Below, one piece after another: positions 25,757-34,267 of a DNA stretch of 64,000 nt (position 1 is its first letter; every line of letters starts with the position of its first letter). The translations under genes were made by a program, and so were the position numbers. This DNA comes from Streptomyces radicis (GTDB lineage: Bacteria; Actinomycetota; Actinomycetes; Streptomycetales; Streptomycetaceae): assembly GCF_003626575.1 (NCBI RefSeq), contig NZ_RBDY01000010.1:1-64000 (forward strand), read 5' to 3'. The notes under the pieces were generated by a model. That model made no database searches. It was not told the origin of the DNA and was given only the letters and a program-made list of their open reading frames with translations.

Positions 25757-26692
25757 TCACACCACCTTGCGCCGCACCAGCGCGCCGAGCACCAGGGCGC
25801 CAGGCAGGAGCGGCAGCCACACCGTGATCACGCGGTAGGCGAGCACGGTGGAGGTGGCGGCGCCCACCGCGGCCCCGACGGCGACAAGCGCGATGACGAG
25901 CGACGCGTCCACCGAGCCGATCCCGCCGGGCGAAGGGACCGCGGCCGCGACCACCGTGGCCGCCATGTAGGCGAGCGCGAGGTGCCCCACCGGCACCCCG
26001 AGGTCCATCGAGAACGCCACCGCCACGAGCCCCGCCGCCTGGAGCAAGGGGAACGCCAGCGAGCCGCCCCACAGCGCGAGCACGCGGCTCGGCCTGGCGT
26101 GCAGCGAGCGGATGTCGGTGAGCGCGGTGCGCAGGAAGCCGCCGACCAGGCGCCGAAGGCGCGCCACCGCGAGCACGGTCACCACCGCGGCCACCAGCAG
26201 CGCGAGGGCGAAGGCGCCGATCAGCGGCAGCCCGATCCGCTCGGGCAGCAGCGTCTCGAGGCGCAGCGCCTCGGGGAAGATCAACAGCAGCGCCAGCAGC
26301 AGCGAGCCCCTGGCGACGCCCTCGGCCAGGAAGTAGAGCGCCAGCGCGGCGGAGTAACGGGCGGGCGGCAGGCCGCACCTGGCCATGAAGCGGATGTTGA
26401 CCGCGCCCGCGCCGATGCCCGAGGGCAGCAGGTGGTTGGCCGCGCCCGCCGCGAACTGCGTGACCACGAGCCGCTTCGCGGGCAGCCGCTCGAGCACGGT
26501 GCCCTGCCGCGCGAACGACACGGCGACCCAGCCGAGCAGCGTCGTGCCCACGGCGGCGAGCAGCCATGCGCCGTCGGCCGCGAGCACCTCGTCGAAGCCG
26601 CCGCCGATGACCGACCAGTGCCGCGTCACCCAGACCGCGACGGCGGCGATCGGCAGCACGCAGAAGATCTGCCGCCAGGGGAGCCGTCGCAT
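25757..26692 (-). CDS. Flippase-like integral membrane protein (AglD/MprF-type)
   Basis: The 311-residue protein has about eight membrane helices and the PSPGGIGSVDASLV motif of the lysylphosphatidylglycerol synthase N-terminal/AglD (DUF2029-neighbour, UPF0104) group. Members flip or handle lipids and lipid-linked sugars. There is no synthase domain, so it is the membrane module alone. It is divergent from the MFS gene at 26895. Confidence 0.82.
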   Translation of the reverse strand: MRRLPWRQIFCVLPIAAVAVWVTRHWSVIGGGFDEVLAADGAWLLAAVGTTLLGWVAVSFARQGTVLERLPAKRLVVTQFAAGAANHLLPSGIGAGAVNIRFMARCGLPPARYSAALALYFLAEGVARGSLLLALLLIFPEALRLETLLPERIGLPLIGAFALALLVAAVVTVLAVARLRRLVGGFLRTALTDIRSLHARPSRVLALWGGSLAFPLLQAAGLVAVAFSMDLGVPVGHLALAYMAATVVAAAVPSPGGIGSVDASLVIALVAVGAAVGAATSTVLAYRVITVWLPLLPGALVLGALVRRKVV

Positions 26693-26894
26693 GGCAGCAG
26701 GATGAGGGGCCGGGGGAACGCCCCGGCGTCCCCGGGAGGGCGGCCCCGCGACGGCAGGGTTGCGCCCGGGTGGCGGGCCGCCATCACGCCGCGCGTCGCG
26801 CCCCCCGTCGCGCCCCCGCCTCGCCGCCCCCGTCGCGCCCCCGCCTCGCCGCCGCCGACGCGCCCCGCGGGCCGACTCGGCCGATCATGGCGGC

Positions 26895-28379
26895 ATGGCA
26901 CGTTCCCCCGCGGAGGACCGGCGGCGGCCCGGCGAGCTGATCACCCGCTCGCGGGCCGGGCGGCGCGTGCTGCTGTGCGCCGTGCTCGGCTCGGGCATGG
27001 CCCAGCTCGACGGCACGATCGTCACGGTCGCGCTGCCGCGCATCGGCCGGGACTTCGACGTGCCGATCGCCGACCTCCAGTGGATCCTCAACTCCTACAT
27101 GCTCACCCTCGCCGGGCTGATCCTCCTCGGCGGCGGCCTCGGCGACCGCTACGGCCGCCGCCGGATCTTCGTGCTCGGCGTCGTGGCGTTCACCGTCGCG
27201 TCCGTGCTGTGCGGGATCGCCCCGGACGGGAACGCCCTCATCGCCGCCCGCGCGCTCCAGGGCGTGGGCGGGGCGCTGCTCACGCCGGGGTCGCTCGCGC
27301 TGATCCAGTCGACGTTCCACCCGGACGAGCGCGCCAAGGCCGTCGGGCTGTGGTCGGGGCTCGGCGGGGTGGCCATCGCGTTCGGGCCGATGCTCGGCGG
27401 CTGGCTCGTCGACGGTCCTGGCTGGCGGTGGATCTTCTTCATCAACGTGCCCGTCGCGGTCGCCGTGCTGTGGCTGGCCAGGGGCGTTCCCGAGTCGCGC
27501 GACTGGAAGGCGTCGGGCCGCTTCGACGTGCTCGGCGCGGTGCTCGCGGCGCTGGCGCTCGGCGGGCTGACCTACTCCCTCATCAACGCGCCCGCGCTCT
27601 GGGCGCTGGGGGCCGGCCTCGTGCTCGGCGCGCTGTTCGTGTGGCGCGAACGGCGCACGCCGCGGCCCATGCTGCCGCTGGGGATCTTCCGCTCGCGGCT
27701 CTTCACCGCGACCAACCTGGTGACGCTGTGCCTCTACGCCGCGATCGGCGGCGTGTTCTTCCTGCTGCCCACCCAGCTCCAGAACGGCCTCGGCTACGAC
27801 GCCCTGCGCGCGGGCGCCGCCTCGCTGCCCGTGACGCTGCTGATGACGGCGCTCTCGGGACCCGCGGGCGCGCTGGCGCAGCGGATCGGGCCACGGCTGC
27901 CCATGACGCTGGGCCCGCTGATCGCCGCCGTGGGCCTGGTCCTGCTGCACCGTGTGCACCCGGGTGGCTCGTACTGGACCGATGTCTTTCCCGCGGTGAC
28001 CATCCAGGGGCTTGGGATGAGCCTTTTTGTCGCCCCGCTGACCGCGACGGTGCTGGCCTCGGTCGAGACCCGGCGCGCCGGGGTGGCCAGTGGCGTGAAC
28101 AACGCGGCCGCGCGCGTCGCCCAGTTGATCGCCGTGGCCGCCCTGCCGCTGCTGATCGGCCTCTCGACCGACCAGTACCGCGACGCGACGGCCGTGGACG
28201 CGGCGTTCGGCAAGGCCGTGCTGATCTGCGCGGGGCTGCTGCTGGTCGGCGCGCTGCTCTCGGCGCTCACCATGCCGGGGCGCCTCGAGCAGGAGGGCAC
28301 GCACCGGCCCGAGCGGGCCCACCACTGCGCGGTGGACGCCCCCCCGCTGGAGCGCGGCAGGAACGGCGGCGATAGTTGA
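26895..28379 (+). CDS. MFS drug-efflux transporter, DHA2 (14 TM) family
   Basis: The 494-residue protein has MAQLDGTIVTVALPRIGRDF in helix 1, LGDRYGRRRIFV as the loop 2-3 motif A, GPMLGGWLVDGPGWRWIFFI as motif C, and about 14 helices. DHA2 proteins export drugs and antibiotics by proton antiport. Start: the ATG at 26895; an upstream ATG at 26887 is out of frame. The neighbouring second MFS gene begins 4 bases after its stop, so the two form an operon. Confidence 0.92.
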   Translation: MARSPAEDRRRPGELITRSRAGRRVLLCAVLGSGMAQLDGTIVTVALPRIGRDFDVPIADLQWILNSYMLTLAGLILLGGGLGDRYGRRRIFVLGVVAFTVASVLCGIAPDGNALIAARALQGVGGALLTPGSLALIQSTFHPDERAKAVGLWSGLGGVAIAFGPMLGGWLVDGPGWRWIFFINVPVAVAVLWLARGVPESRDWKASGRFDVLGAVLAALALGGLTYSLINAPALWALGAGLVLGALFVWRERRTPRPMLPLGIFRSRLFTATNLVTLCLYAAIGGVFFLLPTQLQNGLGYDALRAGAASLPVTLLMTALSGPAGALAQRIGPRLPMTLGPLIAAVGLVLLHRVHPGGSYWTDVFPAVTIQGLGMSLFVAPLTATVLASVETRRAGVASGVNNAAARVAQLIAVAALPLLIGLSTDQYRDATAVDAAFGKAVLICAGLLLVGALLSALTMPGRLEQEGTHRPERAHHCAVDAPPLERGRNGGDS

Positions 28380-28382
28380 GCC

Positions 28383-29636
28383 ATGACCACGTCACCCGCT
28401 CGGCGGTCCGTGGCCGCGGAGGTCACGCCGACGCGCCCACCCGCACCAGGGAGGCTGTGGTCACGGGAGTTCGGGCTGTTCTTCACGGCGCGGGCGGTGG
28501 CCAAGCTCGGCGACATGATGCTGCCGATCGCGCTGGCCGCGGGCCTGGTGCGGCACGGCGGCGGCGCGGCCGCGGTGGGCGCGGCGATGGCGTCGTTCAC
28601 CGGCTGCTTCGCGGCCCTCGTCGTCTTCGGCGGCGTCATCGCCGACCGCTTCCAGGCGCGCGCCCTGATGATCGGCGCGGACGCGGTGCGGGTGCTGACG
28701 CAGGCGCTCATGGCGGGCCTCTTCCTCGCGGGCCATGTGGTCCTGTGGCAGGTGTGCGCCATCGGCGCGGTCAACGGCGTGTGCGCGGCGATGTTCCAGC
28801 CTGGCGTGGCGAGCACGGTGCCGCGCGTGGCGGCCGACGTGCAGGGCGCCAACGGCGCGATCCGCACGGCCGAGTCCTGCATGGCCATCCTGGGGCCCGC
28901 GGTGGCCGGGGTGCTCGTCGGCGTCACGTCCGCGGGCGGCGTCTTCGTGGCCCACGCGGGGACGTACCTGGTCAGCGGCGTGTGCCTGCTGCTGATGCGC
29001 TCGCGCGAGACGCGCCGCCCTGGCCGCTCGGCGGTGCCGTTCCGCGCGGATCTGGCGGAGGGCTGGCGGGAGTTCACGGCGAGGCCGTGGATGTGGGGCG
29101 TGATCGTCATCTGGATGGTGATGATGGTCGGCGCGTGGGGTCCCTCGGTCCCGCTGGCCGCCACGGAGATCATCGACGCGTTCGGCGAGGGCGCCTACGG
29201 CCTGGTCAACTCGGCCCTCGGCGTCGGCATGGCCGTCGGCGGCCTGCTCGCGATGCGGATCCGCCCGCGCCACCCGCTGCGCGCGGGCGCGATCGCGCTG
29301 TTCGGCTTCTTCCTCCAGCCCGCCACGGTCGGCGCGAACCTCGGCGTCGCGTGGATCACGGCGGGCTTCGTGGTGGCGGGCGCGGCGATGGCGTTCTGGG
29401 GCGTGATGTGGGCGACGAGCATCCAGACCCAGGTCCCCGGCCAGGTCCTCAACCGCATCCACGCGTACGAGGTGGCTGGCTCGATCGTGATGATGCCGGT
29501 CGGCCAGGCCCTGGCGGGCCCCGCGGCAGCCGTGTGGGGCGCGGACGAGGTCCTCCTCGCGGGCGGCGCGATATCGCTCGCGTCGTGCGCCGCCCTCCTG
29601 GCGGTGCCGCCGATCAGGAACCTGGCCCGCGGATAG
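28383..29636 (+). CDS. MFS transporter, 12 TM, EntS-like
   Basis: The 417-residue protein has twelve helices and the pattern of enterobactin-exporter-like MFS proteins: LWSREFGLFFTARAVAKLGD at the N-terminus, FGGVIADRFQARALMIGAD, and QVPGQVLNRIHAYE late in the sequence. The substrate is unknown. It sits four bases after the DHA2 transporter gene and is probably co-transcribed with it. Confidence 0.9.
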   Translation: MTTSPARRSVAAEVTPTRPPAPGRLWSREFGLFFTARAVAKLGDMMLPIALAAGLVRHGGGAAAVGAAMASFTGCFAALVVFGGVIADRFQARALMIGADAVRVLTQALMAGLFLAGHVVLWQVCAIGAVNGVCAAMFQPGVASTVPRVAADVQGANGAIRTAESCMAILGPAVAGVLVGVTSAGGVFVAHAGTYLVSGVCLLLMRSRETRRPGRSAVPFRADLAEGWREFTARPWMWGVIVIWMVMMVGAWGPSVPLAATEIIDAFGEGAYGLVNSALGVGMAVGGLLAMRIRPRHPLRAGAIALFGFFLQPATVGANLGVAWITAGFVVAGAAMAFWGVMWATSIQTQVPGQVLNRIHAYEVAGSIVMMPVGQALAGPAAAVWGADEVLLAGGAISLASCAALLAVPPIRNLARG

Positions 29637-29710
29637 CCCGCCGCGCCGCCCCACGCGCGAGGACGGTCACCGGGACTGCCGGGGCCCACGTCTACTCATC
29701 CATGGGATGT

Positions 29711-29807
29711 TAGTAGTTGGACTGGTAGATCCAGTAGTTCGCCCTCGGCCTACGGGTATCTACTAGTACGCGCAGTGGTAGTAGTTCCACTGGGAGATCT
29801 AGTAGTT
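29711..29807. repeat. Two AT-rich imperfect 29-bp repeats between convergent genes
   Basis: Units at 29711-29739 and 29779-29807 agree at 25 of 29 positions. Both start TAGTAGTT and end AGTAGTT, and the first holds the palindrome ACTGG-TAGAT-CCAGT. Between them lies the palindromic ACTAGT. GC is far below the surroundings. Because both flanking genes point inward, this is unlikely to be an ordinary promoter. I do not recognise it. Confidence 0.75.
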
Positions 29808-29896
29808 GTGAGGTCTTGCGCAGGCTCAAGGACCGGTGATCGGCCGCGGTCAGAGCCGACCCGGCCACGCGACGTCACTCGATGCCACGCCCGGCG

Positions 29897-30820
29897 CTAT
29901 GCCGCCGTTCGGGGCAGCTCCCGTGGTGGGGCGTCGAGGGGGTTCGCGCCCGCCTCGGTCAGCAGGCGGGCCACCGTTGCCGCGTCGGCGCCGTGGACGG
30001 CGAGGTGGTGGCAGGACAGCTCCGGGTGGTTCACCTCGTGCAGCGCCGTGCGGCCGTCGGGTGTGGTCCATATCTCCTCGAACCACTCCTCGCCCAGGCG
30101 CCCGACGACGCTGATGAGCCAGTCGTGGTCCACGGTGAAGCCGTGGACGAACCCGTCGTCCTCGGGGGCGCGCAGCCAGGTCACCGGGCGCGGCACCGCG
30201 CGCCCCTGGACGCCGGGGCGTAGCGTGACCCAGCCCTCCTCGCCGTCCACCGGCTCGGCCGGGCGCAGCACCTCCTCGAGATCCGCCTCGGGCGGGCCGG
30301 TCACCACCATGGGGTCGTGGGCGAGCTCCGCCGCGACGGCCGCCGCGTTCCTGGCGGCCTCCCGCACCTCGCGCCCGAGGCCGCGGCGCGCCCTGCGCAG
30401 CAGCGCCGCCGTCCCGGGCTCGGGCTCGGCGCCGCCGACCGCCATCACCAGGGCGACCAGGCCGGGGTCGGCGCCCTCGGGGAGCGACGCCTCGACCTGG
30501 GCGCGCAGGGCCCGTTCGGTCCACACCGTGCCGAGCGCCGCCGCGAGCGCGTCCCGGACGGCCGCCGCGCGCTCCGCCGAATCGGCCCGCACCAGCAGGG
30601 CCTTGACGCCGGTGTCGGGGTCCGACGTCTCGATCAGCAGCGCGGTCCCGCAGGCGTACACGTCGGCGACAGGACCGCCGCCGAAGCCGCCGTTGCCGAT
30701 GAACAGGAAGGTCAGGCCGGTCTCGGCGGTGAGCGCGGCGAGCAGCGCCTCGTCCACCGTGTCCTCGGTGCGTACGACGAGAGCGCAACGGAACGGTCCG
30801 CCTCGGGCAAGGGTGATCAC
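29897..30820 (-). CDS. Hypothetical protein with ankyrin-like C-terminus
   Basis: The 307-residue soluble protein is not recognised. The N-terminal half is alpha/beta with Gly-rich FLFIGNGGFGGGPVADVY. The C-terminus (about 262-300) reads ALHEVNHPELSCHHLAVHGA and VARLLTEAGANPLD, like a single ankyrin repeat. I prefer the GTG at 30820; an ATG at 30847 would overlap the divergent methyltransferase start by two bases. The long open frame antisense to it (29850-31409) is a shadow. Confidence 0.65.
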   Translation of the reverse strand: MITLARGGPFRCALVVRTEDTVDEALLAALTAETGLTFLFIGNGGFGGGPVADVYACGTALLIETSDPDTGVKALLVRADSAERAAAVRDALAAALGTVWTERALRAQVEASLPEGADPGLVALVMAVGGAEPEPGTAALLRRARRGLGREVREAARNAAAVAAELAHDPMVVTGPPEADLEEVLRPAEPVDGEEGWVTLRPGVQGRAVPRPVTWLRAPEDDGFVHGFTVDHDWLISVVGRLGEEWFEEIWTTPDGRTALHEVNHPELSCHHLAVHGADAATVARLLTEAGANPLDAPPRELPRTAA

Positions 30821-30845
30821 AGCCGTACACAGTAGGGTCCTGCGC

Positions 30846-31472
30846 ATGGACTGGCATGCGTGGCACGGGGATTACGACGATGCCGACTCGTATCTCGCGC
30901 GGCGGCTCCGGATCGTCCGCGAGTGGATCGCGCTCACGCTGGACGTGGCGCCGCCCGGCCGGTTGCGCGTGGTGAGCCTGTGCGCCGGGCAGGGGCGCGA
31001 CCTGCTCGGGGTGCTGCCCGACCACCCGCGGGGCAGCGATGTCACGGCGCGGCTCGTGGAGTTGGACCCGCGCAACGTCGGGGAGGCGCGGCGCGGCGTC
31101 GCCGAGGCCGGGCTCGGCGAGCACGTCGAGGTCGTGGCGGGCGACGCGGCGCTGACCGACCGTTACGCGGGGATGGTCCCGGCGGATCTGGTGCTGGCCT
31201 GCGGGATCTTCGGCAACGTGACGGACGCGGACGTCGAGCGCGCCATCGGGTTCCTCCCGCAGCTGTGCGCGCGCGGCGGCTCGGTGATCTGGACGCGGCA
31301 CCGCAGGGAGCCGGATCTGGTGCCGCGGGTGTGCCGTTGGTTCGAGGAGCGCGGCTTCGAACGCGTCTGGCTGACCGAGCCGGAGCGGGGCTTCGGGGTC
31401 GGCGTCCACCGTTTCACGGGCGAGCCGGAGGAGCTGGCGGCCGGGGCGCGGATGTTCACGTTCCTGACATGA
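30846..31472 (+). CDS. Class I SAM-dependent methyltransferase-like protein
   Basis: The 208-residue protein has a Rossmann-type motif I variant VVSLCAGQGRDLLGVL, an acidic motif II ARLVELDPRNV, then VVAGDAAL and DLVLACGIFGNV. It resembles small actinobacterial methyltransferases of unknown substrate. The start ATG at 30846 gives MDWHAWHGDYDD. Its 3' end overlaps the convergent gene by 17 bases. Confidence 0.82.
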   Translation: MDWHAWHGDYDDADSYLARRLRIVREWIALTLDVAPPGRLRVVSLCAGQGRDLLGVLPDHPRGSDVTARLVELDPRNVGEARRGVAEAGLGEHVEVVAGDAALTDRYAGMVPADLVLACGIFGNVTDADVERAIGFLPQLCARGGSVIWTRHRREPDLVPRVCRWFEERGFERVWLTEPERGFGVGVHRFTGEPEELAAGARMFTFLT

Positions 31473-31899
31473 CCGGGTAGCCCTGCGTCCGCGTCAGCGG
31501 ACAGGGGTGATCAGGAACGGTCGCGTTCGGGGAGCAGGCGATCACGTCCAGGGTCAGAAAGCCGGTGCCGCGCAGATACCAGCCCGCGTGCACGTCACGG
31601 CCGCGCGCGAGGGCGTCGGCGGCCGCGGCGGCCCTCGGCTCCGCCGTCGCGCGGTCGTGATCGACGGCGAACGCCGGCGCCGCGCGCGCCATCTCGCGGC
31701 GGAACCAGGCGGCGGCCCCCGGCGCGTCCTGGCAGGTGCGGGTGATCGACGTGGCCGGGCGCAGCAGCCAGTCGGCGAGGCGCATGGGCGTGCAGCGATT
31801 GGTGAGGAACTCCGGGGTGCCGGGGCGCCGTGCCGACTCCTGGTCGAACACGCGCCGCTCGCCCTGCCAGTGGTAGGCGTGGAAGTGGGCTGGCCTCAT
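31456..31899 (-). CDS. Hypothetical protein, 147 residues
   Basis: I do not recognise the family. The product is soluble, begins MRPAHFHAYHWQGERRVFDQ and ends with a Pro/Asp-rich tail containing ACSPNATVPDHPCPL. Codon use and the ATG start at 31899 support a real gene. It overlaps the end of the methyltransferase gene by 17 bases. Confidence 0.6.
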   Translation of the reverse strand: MRPAHFHAYHWQGERRVFDQESARRPGTPEFLTNRCTPMRLADWLLRPATSITRTCQDAPGAAAWFRREMARAAPAFAVDHDRATAEPRAAAAADALARGRDVHAGWYLRGTGFLTLDVIACSPNATVPDHPCPLTRTQGYPVMSGT

Positions 31900-31962
31900 G
31901 GCTGAGGCTTCGTCGCCCGCGGGGCGCGCCTGAAGACCCAGGTCGGTGAAGCCCCTGACCGG

Positions 31963-32475
31963 CTACTCGGGCAGGTCTGCCGCGTCCAGCTTGGCGGTCA
32001 GGCGGTGCAGGCGCTCGCGCAGGTCGGTGACCTCGGCCAGGGTCAGCCCCGTCGCCTCGGCGATGCGCCCCGGCACCTCCGCGGCCCCGGCGCGCAGCGC
32101 GCACCCCTCGTCGGTGAGCCGCACCGTGACCGAGCGCTCGTCCTCCGCGCTGCGCTCGCGGCGGATCAGCCCGGCCGCCTCGAGCCGCTTGAGCAGTGGC
32201 GACACCGTGCCGGTGTCCAGGCGCAGCTGCTCGCCGATCCGCTTGACCGGCACGTCGTCGCGCTCCCACAGCACCAGCATCACCAGGTACTGCGGGTAGG
32301 TGAGCCCGAGGTCCCTGAGCACCGAGCGGTAGACGCTCCCGAACGCGCGCGAGGCGGAGTGCAGCGCGAAGCAGACCATGTCGTCGAGGACGAACGGCTC
32401 GGGCGACGTCAGGGTCGGTGAGAGGGCGGGGGAGAGGGCGGGAGAAGGGACGGGGGAGGGGCTGGCCGGGCTCAT
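31963..32475 (-). CDS. ohrR: OhrR, MarR-family organic peroxide sensor
   Basis: The 170-residue protein has the single reactive Cys of OhrR (C35 in [11 protein letters not shown]), then [19 protein letters not shown] and the winged helix ([20 protein letters not shown]). OhrR is a repressor that leaves DNA when this Cys is oxidised by organic hydroperoxides. The first 26 residues are an unusual Ser/Pro-rich extension (SPxx repeats) encoded by a purine-rich strand. The gene is divergent from ohr and shares the operator at 32501-32526. Confidence 0.92.
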   Translation of the reverse strand: MSPASPSPVPSPALSPALSPTLTSPEPFVLDDMVCFALHSASRAFGSVYRSVLRDLGLTYPQYLVMLVLWERDDVPVKRIGEQLRLDTGTVSPLLKRLEAAGLIRRERSAEDERSVTVRLTDEGCALRAGAAEVPGRIAEATGLTLAEVTDLRERLHRLTAKLDAADLPE

Positions 32476-32500
32476 GGCCCCAGGGTAGCTCAGTGCCGGG

Positions 32501-32526
32501 CAACTAAGTTGTGCACAACTAAGTTG
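32501..32526. promoter_or_regulatory. Double-palindrome operator between ohrR and ohr
   Basis: The perfect palindrome CAACTAAGTTG occurs at 32501-32511 and again at 32516-32526, with centres 15 bp apart. OhrR sites are such inverted repeats. The placement between the two divergent genes (25 bp before ohrR, 78 bp before ohr) fits joint repression of both. Confidence 0.85.
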
Positions 32527-32604
32527 TGTGCTCTAATTCTGGTCGAAGGCGCCGGGCGGACGACCGCCGGGCGACCGCACGCGAACGAGAGGGAACGATC
32601 CGCG

Positions 32605-33015
32605 ATGGACGCGTTGTACACCGCTGTGGCCACGGCGAACGGGCGCGACGGCCGCGCCGTCAGCTCCGACGGGCAGCTCGACCTGAGCCTCGCGCTGCCC
32701 CCGGCGCTCGGCGGCGACGGCAAGGGCACCAACCCCGAGCAGCTGTTCGCGGCCGGGTACGCCGCCTGCTTCTCCAGCGCGCTTGCGGGCGTCGGCAGGC
32801 AGGAGAAGGTCGACACGAGCGAGGTCTCGATAACCGCCGAGGTCGGCATCGGCAAGGACGACTCCGGCTTCTCGCTCCAGGTGACCCTGCGCGCCGAGCT
32901 GCCCGACGAGCTGGCGGGCGAGACCGGGCGGCGCCTGCTCGAGCTGGCGCACGCGGTGTGCCCCTACTCCCGTGCCACACGCGGCAACGTCCCGGTGACC
33001 CTCGTGGTGGAGTGA
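32605..33015 (+). CDS. ohr: Ohr, organic hydroperoxide peroxidase
   Basis: The 136-residue protein is of normal Ohr length. It has the two catalytic cysteines, C55 in GYAACFSSAL and C119 in HAVCPYSRAT, and the family start LYTAVATANGRDGRAVSSDG. Ohr reduces organic and fatty-acid hydroperoxides with lipoylated proteins as electron donors. Start: the ATG at 32605 after GAGAGGGAACG. Confidence 0.95.
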   Translation: MDALYTAVATANGRDGRAVSSDGQLDLSLALPPALGGDGKGTNPEQLFAAGYAACFSSALAGVGRQEKVDTSEVSITAEVGIGKDDSGFSLQVTLRAELPDELAGETGRRLLELAHAVCPYSRATRGNVPVTLVVE

Positions 33016-33041
33016 GCCGACCCGTTGGGCATGGTGGGGGT

Positions 33042-33812
33042 ATGCGCGACGCGGCGGAACAACTGAAACGAGCGGTACGAGTGGAACGAGTGGGGTGGCG
33101 GCTTGCCGGGATCTGCCTGGCGGTGGCGGCGGCGGGGGCGTTGACGGGCGGGTGCCAGTCGGAGGGCGCGGACTCCTCCGACAGCGCGCCGCCCTCGGGG
33201 AGCCCCTCGGAGGGCGGGGACCCCTCCGAGGGCGCGGACGGCTCGTCGTCCCCGCCCTCGCCCGAGGGGCTGCCCGCCCCCGACGATGCCCGGGAGCTGC
33301 TCGACGGCCTGACGGTCGCCGAGCAGCGTTCCATGACCGGGTACTCGCGGGACCGCTTCCCGCACTGGACCAGCGAGGACGGCTGCACGGTCCGTCAGCG
33401 GGTGCTGCTCCGCGACGGCGAGGACGTGGTGACGGACGACGACTGCCAGCCGACCTCGGGATCCTGGTACAGCGCCTACGACGGCGAGACGTACACCGAC
33501 GCGGGGGACGTGGACATCGACCACATCGTCCCGCTGGCCAACGCCTGGCGCTCGGGCGCCGACGAGTGGACGGACGAGCGGCGCGAGGCGTTCGCGAACG
33601 ACCTCGAGGGGCCACAGCTGCTCGCGGTCGGCGACCGCGTCAACCAGTCCAAGGGTGACCAGTCACCGGACCAGTGGCTCCCGCCCGTCGAGGCGTACGG
33701 CTGCGACTACGCGCGGGCCTGGATCGCGGTGAAGGCGGCCTACGAGTTGAACGTCACCGAACCCGAACAGCGGGAGCTGGGCGCGCTGTTGGACACGTGC
33801 GGTGGTGCATGA
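33042..33812 (+). CDS. Secreted HNH nuclease-like lipoprotein (DUF1524)
   Basis: The 256-residue protein has a lipoprotein signal ending in LTGGC (Cys38), a long Ser/Pro/Gly/Asp linker (40-80), and a DUF1524 HNH-type domain: DIDHIVPLANAWRSG (His161) and NQSKGDQSPDQWLPP. Such proteins are exported nucleases in actinomycetes, perhaps for DNA scavenging. The ATG at 33042 has only a weak GGGGGT ribosome site. Confidence 0.85.
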   Translation: MRDAAEQLKRAVRVERVGWRLAGICLAVAAAGALTGGCQSEGADSSDSAPPSGSPSEGGDPSEGADGSSSPPSPEGLPAPDDARELLDGLTVAEQRSMTGYSRDRFPHWTSEDGCTVRQRVLLRDGEDVVTDDDCQPTSGSWYSAYDGETYTDAGDVDIDHIVPLANAWRSGADEWTDERREAFANDLEGPQLLAVGDRVNQSKGDQSPDQWLPPVEAYGCDYARAWIAVKAAYELNVTEPEQRELGALLDTCGGA

Positions 33813-34026
33813 TCCTGGCGTGGACGATTTCGACATGGGCTGGCGGATGACCTTCGAGGCCCGGCGCAGCGGCGAACGGGGCTGGTACGTCGTGGACCCG
33901 GTCGGCAGCCTGGTGCACGTCCCCGGCGATGACGGCCACCCGCGCGCGGCGTTCTTCGGCGAGGACCGCGCGGCGGCGGAGGGCCTGGCGGCGCGCCTCA
34001 ACGCGCAGCCCGACGAGCACATGTAG
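33802..34026 (+). CDS. Small hypothetical protein, about 70 residues
   Basis: The product reads WRMTFEARRSGERGWYVVDP then VHVPGDDGHPRAAFFGEDRA, a compact beta/alpha pattern with good codon bias. Starts at GTG 33802, GTG 33820 or ATG 33835 are all possible and none has a clear ribosome site; the first would overlap the HNH gene. The function is unknown. Confidence 0.55.
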   Translation: MVHDPGVDDFDMGWRMTFEARRSGERGWYVVDPVGSLVHVPGDDGHPRAAFFGEDRAAAEGLAARLNAQPDEHM

Positions 34027-34072
34027 CGCGCCGCGGGCCACCAACGGGTGAACGCCCGCGTGTCGACGCACA

Positions 34073-34101
34073 GTGGCGCGCCCCCGCGTGGGGCGCGCCA
34101 C
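34073..34101. terminator. 12-bp perfect hairpin
   Basis: GTGGCGCGCCCC (34073-34084) pairs with 34090-34101 around a 5-base loop. It lies after the small gene ending at 34026 and faces a second hairpin at 34121. Confidence 0.7.
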
Positions 34102-34120
34102 GACGGCGCGCGGAGACCCG

Positions 34121-34146
34121 GGTCGCGCCCCGCCGGGGGCGCGACC
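34121..34146. terminator. 11-bp perfect hairpin
   Basis: GGTCGCGCCCC (34121-34131) pairs with 34136-34146 around a 4-base loop. It lies just beyond the stop of the leftward zinc-ribbon gene (34161) and probably ends that transcript. Confidence 0.7.
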
Positions 34147-34160
34147 GCGGAAGGACGCGG

Positions 34161-34256
34161 CTAGCGCGCGAACGTGCTGTCGCAGTCCATGCACTGCCAG
34201 CGGCGGGGCATGCCGGTGCTGGTCACGTTGATGCTGCCGCAGCTCGGGCACTTCAT
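34161..34256 (-). CDS. 31-residue zinc-ribbon microprotein
   Basis: The short frame reads MKCPSCGSINVTSTG, then RRWQCMDCDSTFAR and stop. This is a complete four-Cys zinc ribbon (CPSC and CMDC). The ribosome site GAAGGAGA lies 5 bases before the ATG, one of the best in the window, so I trust it despite its size. The TnpB element begins 12 bp upstream of its start. A similar microprotein is encoded at 39962-40054. The function is unknown; RNA or protein binding is a guess. Confidence 0.78.
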   Translation of the reverse strand: MKCPSCGSINVTSTGMPRRWQCMDCDSTFAR

Positions 34257-34267
34257 CTGGTCTCCTT

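Noticed and set aside
26895..29636. Export genes of an antibiotic cluster
   Set aside because: Two MFS exporters are adjacent, but no synthase, synthetase or tailoring cluster lies nearby.
29850..31409. 519-codon minus-strand frame across the methyltransferase region
   Set aside because: Low-complexity Arg/Gly-rich translation opposite a motif-bearing methyltransferase; another frame gives the better protein at 29897-30820.
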